This document shows positions 38,176 through 53,910 of a DNA stretch of 64,000 bases, in pieces (position 1 is the first letter of the stretch; every line of letters starts with the position of its first letter). The stretch covers positions 20,873,048 to 20,937,047 of the forward strand of contig NC_135212.1 in assembly GCF_052324685.1 (NCBI RefSeq). Reading direction: 5' to 3'. The position numbers were made by a program, and so were the translations under genes. This stretch comes from Brachyhypopomus gauderio. Its lineage: Eukaryota > Chordata > Actinopteri > Gymnotiformes > Hypopomidae. The notes under the pieces were generated by a model. That model had not been told where the DNA came from. It worked only from the letters and a program-made list of their open reading frames with translations, and made no database searches.

Positions 38176-39872
38176 TTATCGGCGAGCAGGTTTTGGCATG
38201 ATGAACACCTTGACAGGCTTGCTGAGGTTGATGGTGCCCTCGATGAGGTTCTCGCTTGTAGGCAGGCCCTCCGTGCTCTCACTCCAGGCTGGCTTGGAAG
38301 CGGCCAGCTTGCTGCTGCTGGAACTGTAGGCTAAGAGTAACCTCACCTCGATCTGGCATGGCTCTGAAAGTCAGGAACGGGGAGAGCGCTAAACTCGGGC
38401 ATGTCAAAAGTCAGAGGATTACCCAATATCTGGCATGCGTGTTCTACAGCAATTTGAAAAATTAGTTGTAAATGCTTCTCTATACTTTAGTTGCATTCTG
38501 AAGAATGGCCTGACTTTAAAAGTCAGTTTAAAAGTACTGCTGAAGTCACCGCATGCACAAATACAAAATAAGTCTGGCCAGAGGAAGATTCCCCAGCCTG
38601 GATGCATTTCTATTTATATCTGTGGGTGTGCTAGGATTTCATTCTGCATGGCATGATAATTCCTATTATGAATAGAACTTTTCCTTCAAAGAAATTGTAC
38701 TAATAAAAAACACTAACACTGAAAACCAGCTTGTCTAATATGTAGTTATTGGCTCAAATGACAAAAATGTATTGGGCCACTGGGAATACTCTCACCTGTC
38801 CAGGCTGAGTGGGACAGATACACCTGAGTGATTAGTCGTACCCTCCCGGGTCCAGGTGTCCTAAAATCTCCAGGTTTGGGATGAATTATGTGAGACTGTC
38901 CATCTGGGTAGAGTACCTAGAGGGTGGGAAGACAGGCGAGGTTAAAAATGCAGACTCAAAACAACGTGAAAAAAGAAAAAAAAACAAAACAAAAAGGTCC
39001 AATTTTCTAGAGCAACACTCATACCACATAAGCATAAAATGCTGATCTGTCATAAACGGAACCAAGACCTGCACTTTGACTGTTGACTGGGGCTCTTGCA
39101 CATGTTCCAGGGTGGCATCAATGTCTAGTGCCACTACCAGGCCAGACGTGAAGCGCAGCGGGTTGTCTGACTCCCCTGTGGGCTCGATGATGGTTGCCAA
39201 AGCTCGGTGGATCTGCAAACCCAAAAGAAAGCCAGGCAATGAGAGGCCAAAGGGGCGGTGCTATGTGCTACGTAACGCATGATCAATTTCAGGCAATCAT
39301 GTCGGAGTCTGAGCACACCTGTTCAGGGAGTTTGAGGTGGATGAATCTGCTTTGTCTCAGAGTGGTCTGGAGGATCTTCACTAGGTCCAGTGGTTTACAA
39401 GCCACAAGTCTGGGCATGAGTTCCAGAAGTTTCTCCACAAAACTGTCCTGAAAGTGGGGCAGCTCTGTGACGAAGAGCCTGTTTCGGGTGAGGGGTGTGG
39501 GGCAGGGCAAAAAGAGAATTGACTGCTCTTGCCATGACAGAGCTGAGGTGAAGTTTCATCCTGCTATTTAAGATCAAGAACTGCCAGAGTAAGACAGTAA
39601 TTACATAGCAATGACTTGTAATTTCAGATGGCACTTCCTGTGTGTACTCATAATTGTAATTGCATCTTATCAGCAATGTAATTACTGAAATGCTTTTATT
39701 GGGGACACAAATATTCATGAGTCTCTTGCCATAATGGTCCCATGTGAAACACACCTCTGGAATGCTTCCACTTCCTGCAGGAACTTCTCACACAGTACGA
39801 GGAGAGTCTCAACTCTGGAGTGGGAAGGAGGTTTAGTTAGTCCAACACCAAGGTCGGAATGCGGCCGATAGG

Positions 39873-39915
<43 letters not shown>

Positions 39916-42900
39916 AATGCTGACCCTCGTTTGGTACGGGCAGTGAGAATGAGCTGCAGAGCCTTGGCCTGTAGCCGCACATTGTGAATAGTGGCCACCT
40001 GACGCACCTCCAGGCCACCATACAGGAACTCCAACTTGTATGTCTCCTCTAAGATCTAACGGACACATGCATACCCACAAATATTTTATGCATGTATTTG
40101 CATTACACACTGGAGCAAACTCTTCATACAACTGTGTGTGTGTGTGTGTGTGTGTACCTGCTGAGCAGCGGTTGATGCCATAGCATTCTGTTTCAGACAA
40201 AGAGGCACAGCCATGTTCCACAGTTTCTCCTGCAGAGCCTGAGAGATAAGCAAGAAAGATATTCTCATTCTATATGCAACATCTGAGGTAGATTACTGCC
40301 ACTCAGTGGGAAAAGCCTGCGCTACTGCTGCAGCCACTGCTAATCGATCCCCATCATGAATAACCCATGAAGTGATACAGTAATGTGCACAGCTCCTGTC
40401 AAAGCTCATCTAGACACAGACCTTCATAAGGAGAAGCTGACAGTGTAAGTAAGTGGCGCAGAAGTCCGCTGACCCAGCCAGCTCCGTCTGGAGTTCCCCC
40501 AGCCTCTGCAGGTCTCTGTGGGGGAGGGCAAGATATCAGCATGTGGCCCGTAAATGCTGTGGGAACCGGCTCTGTACTCAATGTCAGGAAATGCGATCTG
40601 AAGAAACTTCACAAAAACATCAATGGCTGATGATAAAGTGGATCCATATGCTACGCTCTAAAACCAACAAAACGATTGCTTATGAGAAGACCATGCTGAT
40701 TGGCATATTGTACCACGTGTCTCACTCACGCATTTACAAAACTTTCAATGTGAAAGTCTACTGTGAGATTTCTCAAATCACAGTTATCTATAAACTTTGT
40801 TGGGCATTGATTAGAGGTAATACGACAAATCTATTCAACCACCTTATCTGCCAGACGTACCCTCCCCACTCATCTGTATCTCGTGAGGCCCCGAAACAAA
40901 CAGATATCACTGGTGCATGTATTAGATCATTAGAAAAACGATAGAAACAGCAAGAGTGAAAGAGGCGACTGAGACTGTCTCATTCCATCTAGCTAAGGAT
41001 ATGGTGCTATTTAAAGCAGTGTACAATGTGGGATTTAAGCATTGCTGTACTGTGCTTTAAATGGTGGAAACAGCCCACAGACTGCTTCAAATCTGGGTAA
41101 TCTACACAGTACAAAATTTGGAAGAAAGATTGCAATTAGGATCATGGATCGTGACTGGGTGTTCAAAAAAAAAAAATTGTGATGTTTTTCTGGGAAGATT
41201 GCCATCTCCTGGTTTAATGGCACATTTCCGACCTGATAGTGAAGTGCAGAAGCTCTTGAGCCCCGGGTGAGTCCAGGTTCTGCAGGGTGCTGACCCGGGC
41301 CAGGCTCTCCTGCAGGAAGTGCTGTGCTGATTCCAGGCTGCTGGATCCGAGCCCGGACGTCTCGGAGCCCAAGCCCGCCACCTGCTTCCTGCCTGGTAAC
41401 TGAGTGAGTGAGGCAGAAGATGAAGGAGACAGGCGAACCATCTCTTTAGCGCCATAAAGAATAAAGAGGCAGTGCTCACTCTGAGCTGAGGCACCAGGTG
41501 GGAAAGGCTGTCACGCAGGTAGGCGTAGTGGCGGAAGGTGTGGTCTGAGAACAGAGCTGGCATAGTGGGGCAAGACTTTGCCGCATTAAACACTAGCACT
41601 AACACAGCAATATCTGATCAACTGCAGTTCAGGAAAGCACACATACAAAGGAAAATCAATTGGAAATCGCATGACGACCCATTTGAACTGAACATGAAGT
41701 TTCTTGTGATCACTCAAGAGTTAATGATATTCATGATCACGGTACTGGTAGAGATGACAGTATCCATGATGCTCCACGCCCAAGTAAAGATCTGTTGTAT
41801 AGCTAGTTCTGCTCCCCTGATCTCTCGTGAGGCAGGACCGAGCTGGTCAGGATACACGCTGGGTCGTCCATGTCCGGTTCAGGAGTGTCAAAATAGGGGT
41901 GTGTGCTCAGGAGCTCGGGAACGATGGGCAACACCAGAGTGGGGTGGCGAGCACCAAGGAACTTCAAACATCTGCAGGAGAACAGGAGAGCACACGGGGG
42001 GGTGGGGGACGTGTTTGTGTAGTCTGTGTTGGTATACATGTACTTCCTGTGGGTGTGGTTGTTTAGGTACATGTTCACACGTCTCCTCAGTCTAATATGT
42101 TACACGCTTGTTATGTGCTATGTATATGTCATGAGAGTTAGTCCTGTCCTGTGCTCATCTTTGTGAGCCAAGTGGTGTTTGTATGTTGAGTGTCACATAG
42201 CATGTGTCACATAGGAAACATTCTGGTGGAAAATATATGGTGGAAAAACCATATGCTCCTTCAAGTGTGATATGCTGGAGTCAACATTATAAGAGGAAAA
42301 TACTTTATATATATTAATTACACACATATACATACACAGGCTTTTTACCCCATTTTTTTCCAATTTAGAATCTCGAGTCTCAATTTTATTTTATGAGTAC
42401 AAAGTAAACCTCAATCTTTTGGTAATCTCAATCTTTTCCAGGTCTGAAAAGGGCTGCTTCTGATTTCAAACATTTTCCAGTTTTCACCAGACCTGCAGTA
42501 GAGCCGTCAAGACAACCAGCCGGTAAGCCCCCAACTAAGCGCGGTGTAGTCAGTGGTGCTATTTCCAGACTCACTTCCACACCGAGTTGCGGTCGGTTGG
42601 GTACTTGGTGAGGTTCTTCAACAGTTCCAGCAGGGCCAGCTGGATACACTCTTTAGTTGACACGTTAGTGTAACACAGCAGCTCGTGCAGGGCCTCTCGG
42701 ATGTCCCGCGAGGAGTCCTGAGGGTAAGAACAGATGTTTTTAAGAGTCATGAAAAAAGCCCCCAATATGTGATGAATGAGAAGGAAGTCATTTTTGCTAC
42801 CAAAAAGTATGAAAATCTTTAAAGTACAGGTCACATGAAGTGAAGACTACATTTGCTTTGTATTCCACAAATTAACCAGTTGTTGCTGGATTAAGTGGGA

Positions 42901-45900
42901 ATCGGCCAGCCATGTTTTAAAGAGATTTAGTACAGAACCTTTGAAACGACCAGGCTACCAGATGTCAACAATGGCTGATGTATAATGTGAAGAAGAATCA
43001 TTGGGAAAAATTACACACTGCTTCCTTAAATACTTCATACTGCACGAGTCTTGCAGATAAAAAAGTGGCAAGTTGGAATTTTAATACAGATATAATTTAT
43101 TTAAGCAAATCCAAACTAGTTAAACCAGTTGCTTTAGCAAGTATGTACTGAGTATACAAATCATTAGCAATAACTTGCATGTGTACATAATAGGTAGAAA
43201 ATAGTATTTTGCCATGCCACAGATCACAACATGCTACAGTAGACTAACTGCTGTGTAAAACTGTACAGTGAGGACAGCATACAGCTGGTCTTACAACATA
43301 TCGGAGCCAATCAGCAGGTACATGTCCCCAATAAGACAGATGTCACCAACATTATGGACAATCAGGGTACGTTAGCGTGTTTGTGGGCGGCCTGCAGTAC
43401 CTCCAGCACGGCCAGTACTGTGTCCAGCTGGTCTTCTCTCAGTGTGATGTTGATGGAAATCTGACGCAGTGCGTGAATGGACTGTAGCCGCACCTCCTCG
43501 ATCTCGTCGTTGAACATGTCCACCAGGAAGTCCAGGCACTTCTCCGCGAAGCTGGGAGAGGACTGGGCCAGGGTGCACAGCGCCTCCACGGACGCCGTCC
43601 GCACCTCTGTCGGGAGCAAACCACGCAGGAGAATCAGCGTCTGGGCATTGCGGCGAAGCATCTGGCTGCAGCAGGATCTCGGGAGAAGATCTCAGAAGGT
43701 CTCGTACGCACCGTACATCTCGTCTTCTAGGCCGTGCACGAACGCTCCGCAGGCGCCAGAGTCAATGAGGTTCACGCCCGACGTGTCCACCTTTTCTTTG
43801 GGCGCGTCATCTGCCCAGCGCCGGCCCGAGGAGAACTCTCCGGAAGTGTAGAGTTCTTTAGCTCGCTCGTGCGCTGTGCGCTTCCGCTATATCGTGGATG
43901 GGTGGAAAGGATTCAAACGGCACAAATATAATGCCAAAATATACAAATTACAGTTTCACATAGCAATAGTCTACAAAATTTACAAAGAGGTCCTTAAACT
44001 GTCAGCAAGGGGCAAATGGTTTATTAGTAAGAGCAGTTATGCTAACAGAAGGAATGGCTTAAGTTATTAATACACGCATGTTTAATCATACCCTGAGGTC
44101 CGACATCAGTTTCTTGTCCAGTGTCTGCTCCAGGAAATGCGGGCTCACCTGCTGCATGGAACCCTGGGAATGAAAATAAGGCAATTTGGAAAGATGTAAG
44201 CAGAGACTGCAGACTACGTGGTGGAGTATCAGAAAAAACCCAAACAAACAACAAAACCCCCACCAGCAGCTTGGCGGCCTGCACCCTGACTACCCAGGAG
44301 CCATCGCTGACCATATGACAGATCTTCCCAAACGAGTCGTCTATCAGTCGGATTTCCTCGTTGGACGAGGGAATTGGGACGATGCTGTGTGCAATGGCAA
44401 AGCAGAAGGGAGAGGGAGAGAGATAGAGAGAGATTGCGTTCATGTCAGCGGCACTGTGTGTCATAAAACAGCACACCATGCGAGCCAGTGTACAAGATGG
44501 TGGATGGTTGAAGAATGGCTGAAAATGACTCTACCTTTCGGGGTAAAGTTGGCTCAGCACCCACACCATCTGCACAGCTGCTGAGCGCACCTGCTCATAA
44601 TCGTCACTCAAAAGCTTGCAGGCCTGCAAGACACACACGAGGCGGGAACTGTTACTTAGATGTGCATCAGGGTGTGCTTACGCCTATAATTAAGCATGTG
44701 AGTGGCAGCAAGCCCTACCTGGTTGTATATGGTTTGTTGGAGTTTCATCCCCCTTTCGTGCAGCTGCAGCTATGGATGCAAAAAGGAGGAGGTTTGTTTG
44801 AACATCTGATGCGTCGATACATCTGATTAAATCAGAGGCTGCAAATAGCTTCTGTGAGCCTTCACACGGCGGGAGCAGTGAAGGTTTAGCAGTGCTGACG
44901 CCGCTTACTGTAGCTTTAATGGCCGCGGTGCGAACGCGGGGATCCTGGTCGCTGAAGTAGTCACTGATCAGGCTGAGGACGTCCCGCGGGGGCGTGGCAG
45001 TGGAGCTGGCACCAGGCTCGCTCTCTTTACTCAGAGGCTTATCCACAGTACCCAGACAGCCCAGCAGCTGCAGGCACTTATTACGCACCCCGAAGAAGGT
45101 GCAGTTTAGATGCTGGAGGAGAACAGATGGATGTTTTTAATGACAGGCAAGCATTCTGTACAGGGCCGAGTTTGCCCATAGACATCATATAAGAAATATG
45201 TATGGTGGGTGCTACATAGATTGCTGTGACATAATTTACTGTTCTGATATGCTTCTAAAGTGACAAGTTGATTCTAATTTCAGGAAAATGTTGCCTTGAT
45301 TTATTTGTTTTTTTCTTACTCAAAGTAATGAAACAAAGTAACATAAATTAATGTAACTAAGTAAAATAAATAAATGCTTAATAGCAACAACCTTGCATGC
45401 CACGTCGATAAGCCTCTGAGTCACTGTGGTGTTCTCTGGAAGGTGTGTTCCTATGACCAGCAGTGTGTCTAACAGCTGTGCTAGCACCTGTTTAGACTCT
45501 AAAAGCAAAACAGTGAGAACATCTCGTCAAGCACAGTGAGGTATCTAAACTTCCAAATCTATTACAATTGTTGGTGCAAAGTGGCATAATCTTTTGTAAG
45601 CGGGGATTCAGAGAGTAAACAGTGATACCCACATGACAATACAAGGACATACAAGGTCTCAGATGAATTTACAGCCAAATTAGACAACATAATGTTCATC
45701 GATGTAACTTACTATCATTGTTAAGGGTGCTTATGACATCATCTACAATACAGTCAGGAGAGAAACCAGGAGTTTTGGACAACAGACCAAGCAGAGATGC
45801 AATCTTCAGTCTGACCGAGTTATCTACCTCCTGGAAAATAACACGAGTTATAAACAAGCGCCCACACAACACACAGAAACAATTTTTCACCGTCACAAAT

Positions 45901-46802
45901 CTACACCAAAAAACTCTGGACATGGGTCTTATCAAAACATGGTGGGAATTCGCTATTTGCACAGGTGTTGCCCCCCTAAACATTTCTTTTTATGAAAGAC
46001 TTTTAAAAGACCTTGTAGTAGTGCTCCAGCAGAATGCGCACGACGCCCTCCACACTTTCTGCCTCCACCGGCTTGCGAGCAAAACTCAGAAGATACTGCA
46101 GGGCGTCTGTGGGGTTGGTGGCTTTGCAGAGGTCGATGTGTAGCGCTGCCGATTTACTAGGCTTGGTTAGCCGAAGCTTCTTGGCCGGCACCTCCTCATG
46201 AGGTTGTTGCTGGGAGAAAATATTAATTATGCTAACAAAATTCATTATAATTCTGCGCATAACAAAATAACATACGCGTTGCTAGTAATATATTGCAAGC
46301 ACTCTGTGATACATGTCAGACACTGAAACGTTGTGCGGCAGAAACAAAACCCAGTGATTTTGCTACGCTAGACATTAAAAATGAACGTCAGTAGTTTTGA
46401 GAAGGATGAGGTCGCCTATCTCAAACGTATTTGGCTCTCACCCCTGTAAATAAAGACTTTTATTTCCTGGATATACATGAAATGCATACTGAGAATGAAT
46501 GTATATCTCATCATACACAACACTGCCAGAGTTTGATATTGATTCGCCTGTCATACTGGTTCTAACCCTTCGTAGGTTTTAGTAATGTAGTAATGTAAGA
46601 GTAATGTAGCGCCATTAAACGCATAATCACTAGTTAGCTAGCCAGCTAACCGTGTTAGCATGGTAACGAAAAATATAACCTAGCCAGCTAACCATGTCAT
46701 GAACTTTGTATCACATTTATCCTTTCTGTTCCATATTGTGTTTTTTACCTGTACAACTTTGGAAAATTCTTCATAAACCCGTTTTTTCAAATGAGCTGCC
46801 AT
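38176..46802 (-). CDS. ints4: Integrator complex subunit 4
   Basis: Twenty-three exons, as in human, join in frame to 977 residues (human 963): 46749-46802, 46012-46209, 45713-45830, 45392-45498, 44909-45112, 44719-44769, 44535-44623, 44264-44384, 44092-44163, 43712-43886, 43401-43606, 42575-42717, 41856-41971, 41480-41613, 41233-41399, 40422-40515, 40158-40238, 39925-40055, 39755-39814, 39319-39478, 39069-39212, 38796-38916, 38176-38363. INTS4 is the HEAT-repeat scaffold that holds INTS9-INTS11 in the nuclear Integrator cleavage module, which processes snRNA 3' ends and attenuates transcription. Recognisable blocks include [86 protein letters not shown] and the C-terminal [12 protein letters not shown]. 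The extra length sits mainly in exon 5 ([18 protein letters not shown] region). Confidence 0.95.
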
Positions 46803-47370
46803 ACTACAGTCCTCAGTAGCAACGGAATAGACTCATTAAGAATGTCCCATATCACCTTCCGTAGCCATTCTTCCTCGATGAGCGTAGTTAACACAGGTTT
46901 GTACCCATATCGACACCATGTGTCCAAAAAGAGAAACTGTTGTAGTTTGACAGACTGCCTCAACGTGATATTCATCTACAGTGCAGTAAAGTAGGTATTA
47001 TTTATTGACTATTTTTTTCTTATGTTAGTTGTATAGTTAAACATGTCAGTGGTTTGTTTCATAAATGTGTATCAAAACATTCGTTAAACAATGAATATTA
47101 TTATCAAGCTTCCCCAAACCAAACAATGCACATTGCATATAGTCATCACAATACAAAACTGTGGTAAACTATAATTAATTATAATGTGTTATTTCTGACT
47201 AATCATTGATCAGGACTGTGTATGTCTCCCAGAAAATTACTCTTTTGTGGAATTTGAATGGTAAACATTAAGGGTAACCTAATGGAGAAGGAGCCCATTA
47301 CATATGAATTCATCAGAACTTAAGATGATGATAAACATGCATTTACGACCACTCAAATTACAACAGAACT
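46803..47370. other. Intergenic: ints4 promoter side and kctd14 3' side
   Basis: AT-rich sequence with clusters of GTTAGCTAGCCAGCTAAC-like words near 46.63 kb inside ints4 intron 1. Between 46803 and 47370 I see no coding exon or transposon. The ints4 core promoter must lie in the first few hundred bases but shows no TATA box. Confidence 0.4.
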
Positions 47371-47376
47371 TTTATT
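47371..47376 (-). terminator. Candidate kctd14 polyadenylation signal
   Basis: AATAAA on the minus strand about 340 bases past the kctd14 stop, before the ints4 promoter. Confidence 0.5.
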
Positions 47377-47716
47377 ACATTCTTACACTGGTATGAATCA
47401 GCTGCCTAGTTGCTAGTAATGACATTTTTAGAAGCCCTGTGGTAAAACATCAGTAAGATACATTTGTAGTGAGCATATAATGTCAAATATAAACTAGAGT
47501 CAATATTAAACAAGGGTGGTCACAACTATCAACAAAGGTTCTGAATAGATAGACTCCCAGTCACCAGGCGCCAGTAACATAGGTGGGTCTTATACACTAA
47601 CAGCTGACACATAGTTCTTATCTAAGTGTTTGTGAATCTTTTAAAGACTCATACCGCCAATTCTATGGAGCTACCTCTGTTCGGATATAGCAGGACAAGA
47701 ACTTCAACAAACACAT

Positions 47717-49110
47717 TCACCACCAAGTGAATGTTAGCTTATAAAAGAAATCATAGCTCTTAAAAAGAAAACCCTTATCCGCGCTGTGAGGTTTAAGGCT
47801 CACTTTATACCCTTTTGCCTCTATATCCATTTTTATGCAATCCAGCAGATCCTCCACAGTTGCCGAAGCTTTCCATGGGCCAAAGCTCACAACTGACTCT
47901 TTTTTAGTGTCGAGACTGTCCAGAGCATCATTGTACCTTGTCAGATCGTCCTCTGTCCTTAGAACACACATAACTATGGTAGAATATCTTGAGGCCATGG
48001 CTTCTGCCCTGGCCACCCTCACAATCACCTCCAGGTTCTCCTGATAATTGCGCACGCGGGACAAGAACTGCTGCCTCCCCACGGTCTCACCGAACAACCG
48101 GGGCGTCTCCTCCAGGACTTTCACCAGAGGCTTTATGCCATAGTGCACGGCTTCCTTGTGCACCTCCAGCAAGTGCTTGGTGGGAACCTCATCTGTGCGG
48201 AGGTACTCGAGGACCGACCCGAAGTATGTCCCGTCACGGTCTATGAAATAGCGACCCTCGGCATCCTTACGAAGCTTCGGCGATCCGTTGAACATGTCGG
48301 CGAGCTTGGACATGGGGAATTTGCGGAGAGTCCCCAAGGTGGTGGTGAACATCTGACCACCGACGTTCAGCTGCACAACTACAGTGTGCTAGAGAGAGAG
48401 AGAGAGAGAGAGAAAATCAACTCCACAGGCATGTCTTAGGGTTTTACGCGTAAACCACCGAAACCCGATATTTTACTTTAGTTTCCTCGAATAATGGCGC
48501 ATGTTCCCGTCCGAACCCCCTTTCTCACTACAGCTCACACTGTAGCCATTATACCACAGGACCGAGATGAAACTATAAATCTGTGGAATAAATGTATTAC
48601 TCATTTATTTGCCGTTAAGGGTTGTACTTTGTGAAACACTTTACATTCCTTAGTTCTTAATGATCAAAATATAACCTTTATGTACTTCTGTGCTCGAATT
48701 ACCATTCGAGTGTGAAGGACAAGAAAATGAGTTGCAGGCACCGTTACCGTTGAAACACACGCGAATACGTCCGAACTCAACGCAACACTTCACTGCTTTT
48801 CTCAGCCGACACCTGCTCCACGTACACGGCTGTACTGTCATCCGTCGACGCCTTACCATGCATAACCAGTAAACGTAGGCCATACTTTAAATGTCATAAA
48901 AAATGTCATAAGCCACTGACAAATACGACTAAAGTTGTTTCCAGGTGTTCCCCATAGGGGGTAAACCAGTAGTTAACAGCTGCTATACAATATCCACCGC
49001 AAATACACAAACTAGGTTACAACTACATAATTTACAGCCCACCAACGTCTTACCAGTTGCTGAGGGTCAACAGCTTGTTTCCTTGAAGGTTTCAACTCGG
49101 GAAGGCTCAT
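47717..49110 (-). CDS. kctd14: BTB/POZ (KCTD) domain protein KCTD14
   Basis: Two exons at 49054-49110 and 47717-48388 join to 242 residues (human KCTD14: about 255). The BTB/T1 domain lies near residues 22-118 (VVVQLNVGGQMFTTTLGTLRKF, YFIDRDGTYFGSVLEYLR), followed by the family-typical EVHKEAVHYGIKPLVKVLEETP, RVARAEAMASRYSTIV and the conserved end YDFFYKLTFTWW. KCTD proteins oligomerise and often act as cullin-3 adaptors; a specific role for KCTD14 is not established. The start at 49110 yields MSLPELKPSRKQAV. An in-frame GTG inside exon 2 is not a start. The exon-2 acceptor is fed by a (CT)n microsatellite. It lies directly 5' of ints4 in the same orientation, as in human, which separates it from the related KCTD21. 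Confidence 0.88.
48391..48413. repeat. (GA)n microsatellite forming the kctd14 splice-acceptor pyrimidine tract
   Basis: About eleven GA dinucleotides on the plus strand. In the transcript they read (CU)n and abut the AG acceptor of kctd14 exon 2 at 48388. Confidence 0.9.
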
Positions 49111-49466
49111 TTTTAAGACTTCAGCGTCGACCTGTCCCATGCACTAATACAGCAGCAGGTTGGAGTCTCTGCGGAGGTGTGGTTTAAGCGCATTGAACAA
49201 ACCTCCAGCTTCAACTTTTACGTGCTATTCCACACCCAAGACGTTTGATGCTCATGACTTGGTCGTTTTGCAGTTTGTGGGTTACGTAAATCAAGTGGGG
49301 CTTGTAGTCTCCCTTTACACGTATTTGCAGCACAAAAGAAAAAGCAAAGTTAACCCACTTCTTACTAAATATACCCATTTCATTTATTTCAGTCCATCAT
49401 TAGATACATAAAAAAAGAAAGCTGGCATGACATGAAGAAATGACAACAGCAAAATATATTTATCTT

Positions 49467-49472
49467 TTTATT
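49467..49472 (-). terminator. rps3 polyadenylation signal
   Basis: AATAAA on the minus strand inside the short last, non-coding exon of rps3 (exon 7, starting at 49515 after a TTTTCCAG acceptor). The predicted 3' UTR is about 70 bases, usual for a ribosomal protein mRNA. Confidence 0.75.
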
Positions 49473-49630
49473 TTTGTACAGAATCACAGGTTTTTCATCA
49501 TCCAATGGTGAACACCTGGAAAAGATAGAAAACAATGAATACGCAGGTAGGGGACGTCAACCTTCATTGACCATTAACAAAAAAGCTTTTGTAAAGATAC
49601 CAAAACTATACAGTTGAAAAAAAAACAAAA

Positions 49631-49781
49631 CCCTTCTCAGACAAATGCCTCAATGTCTTCAACTGAAAGGAACATTCTGCCCTGAGGAGCTGAAGGCAGG
49701 AGCACAGAACGTGACCCCTGACCCAGACCTTCTCAAAGAAAACGTCCCACTCCGACTCGTCATCGTATCATCACTGAAGGG
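49631..49781 (-). ncRNA. snord15: U15 (SNORD15) box C/D snoRNA, copy 1, in rps3 intron 6
   Basis: On the minus strand the RNA opens with CCCTTC, then box C GTGATGA, the conserved ATACGATGACGAGTC block, and ends GAGGCATTTGTCTGAGAAGG with box D CTGA. CCCTTC and GAAGGG form a 6-bp terminal stem. U15 guides 2'-O-methylation of 28S rRNA. RPS3 introns host U15 in vertebrates including human (SNORD15A/B). This copy lies in the intron that follows the stop codon. Confidence 0.9.
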
Positions 49782-50022
49782 TGTGTGCACATCTGAAAAG
49801 TCTTCAAGTGGGCTAGATTACATTTACTGGCTTTATTCCTTCCTACATTAATCCACTCATTATACTCCAATTCATCAGGAAAGAAGAAAAAAAAAATATA
49901 TATATATATATATCTCTGTGCACTCAATCTTGGACTCAAGACCTTGGATATATTAAACTAACTCTTCAAGAGCCATCTTGATGAGCTTTGTCAAATGGTG
50001 GCCATCCTGATGCCCTTACCCT

Positions 50023-52823
<2,801 letters not shown>

Positions 52824-52839
52824 CTTGACGAAGGCCGCA

Positions 52840-52850
52840 GACAGGAAAGG
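52840..52850 (-). promoter_or_regulatory. 5' TOP motif and start site of rps3
   Basis: On the minus strand, CCTTTCCTGTC lies 17-27 bases upstream of the ATG, in the position and form of a terminal oligopyrimidine start that couples ribosomal protein mRNAs to mTOR. A TTTTAA AT-rich box lies roughly 15 bases further up. Confidence 0.65.
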
Positions 52851-53129
52851 ACCGCGTTAAAAGGCGGAAATTTATTTATATTATTGAAACACTTCCGTTT
52901 CACATTCGTGCTGATGGGTACTGTAGTATTTGTGCGATTTCAGTAAAAGTCTACCAGGTAGAAATTGCTTTCCTGCAGTCATTACCATATATTTGGTTTA
53001 AATAATTTAAATTACAAGTAGTTCTAGGCTTGGCCAGTTGCGAGTTGCCTACTGAAAAGGCTACACATCTAAAGGGCCATTGTCTTCATTTTGTTTCAGA
53101 AAGAGGTGACATGTTGCGATGTGAATCAC

Positions 53130-53230
53130 ATAAAATAAAGTTAAAAAGGATTAAGCCTTAAAATAAAAAAAACATACTATTAAAATATATAACGGTAAAC
53201 GCATGTTGCAGGCTTATACAAAATAATACA
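53130..53230. repeat. Direct repeat, copy A (about 100 bp)
   Basis: Nearly identical to 53791-53910, containing TTAAGCCTTAAAATAAAAAA and AACGGTAAACGCATGTTG. Copy A lacks about 14 bases that copy B has, as if lost between two GTTG words. It lies outside the hAT element that follows. Confidence 0.9.
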
Positions 53231-53387
53231 CGGACTTCTACAGGTCTGCATCCCTGTGGTTAAGAACTTAGCTGTTTGGTGTAATACAGGGGTGCCCACA
53301 ACTTTTCAGCTTGTGAGCTACTTATAAAATGACCAAGTCAAAATTATCTACCTACTATAATAATGCAAAACAAAATTACTTTTTAGC

Positions 53388-53790
53388 GGCGTTCATTCAT
53401 CCTTCTTCTTTCGGCAATTCCCATTTAGGGGTCGCCACAGCGGATCAAACTCCTCCATCTGGCCCTGTCCTGAATGTCCTCCACTGACACACCAGCCACT
53501 CTCATTTCCTCTACCACTGCATCCATAAACCTCCTCTTAGTTCTACCTCTCCTCCTCTTGCCTGGAAGTTCCATCCTCAAGACCCTCCTACCAATATACC
53601 TCTCCTCCCTCCTCTGTACATGTCCAAACCATCTCAATCTCGCTTCTCTAACTTTATCTCCAATACATGCTACATGTGCTGATCCTCTAATAAATTCATT
53701 TCTGATCCTATCCTTCCTCGTCACTCCAAATGAGAATCTCAACATCTTCATCTCAGACACCTCCATCTCCCTCACCTGTCTCTTTGTCAA
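53388..53790 (-). mobile_element. RTE-type LINE, 5'-truncated fragment
   Basis: The minus strand encodes an open 121-residue stretch typical of the C-terminal end of RTE reverse transcriptases: IRNEFIRGSAHVACI, RLRWFGHVQRREERYIGRRV, ELPGKRRRGRTKRRFMDAVV, QDRARWRSLIRCGDP. Only the last roughly 400 bases of the element are present, ending in a short GATGAAT-type tail, so it is a dead 5'-truncated copy inserted into the hAT element. Confidence 0.85.
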
Positions 53791-53910
53791 ATAAAATAAA
53801 GTAAAAAATTATTAAGCCTTAAAATAAAAAAAACATACTATTAAAATATATAACGGTAAACGCATGTTGTACATGGTAGTTGTTGCAGGCTTATACAAAA
53901 TAATACACTG
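53791..53910. repeat. Direct repeat, copy B (about 115 bp)
   Basis: Second copy of 53130-53230, in the same orientation, lying inside the hAT element and directly abutting the truncated 5' end of the RTE fragment. Confidence 0.9.

Noticed and set aside
48374-48376. kctd14 starting at a GTG inside exon 2
   Set aside because: A 19-codon first exon at 49054-49110 with an ATG and a good donor joins in frame to exon 2.
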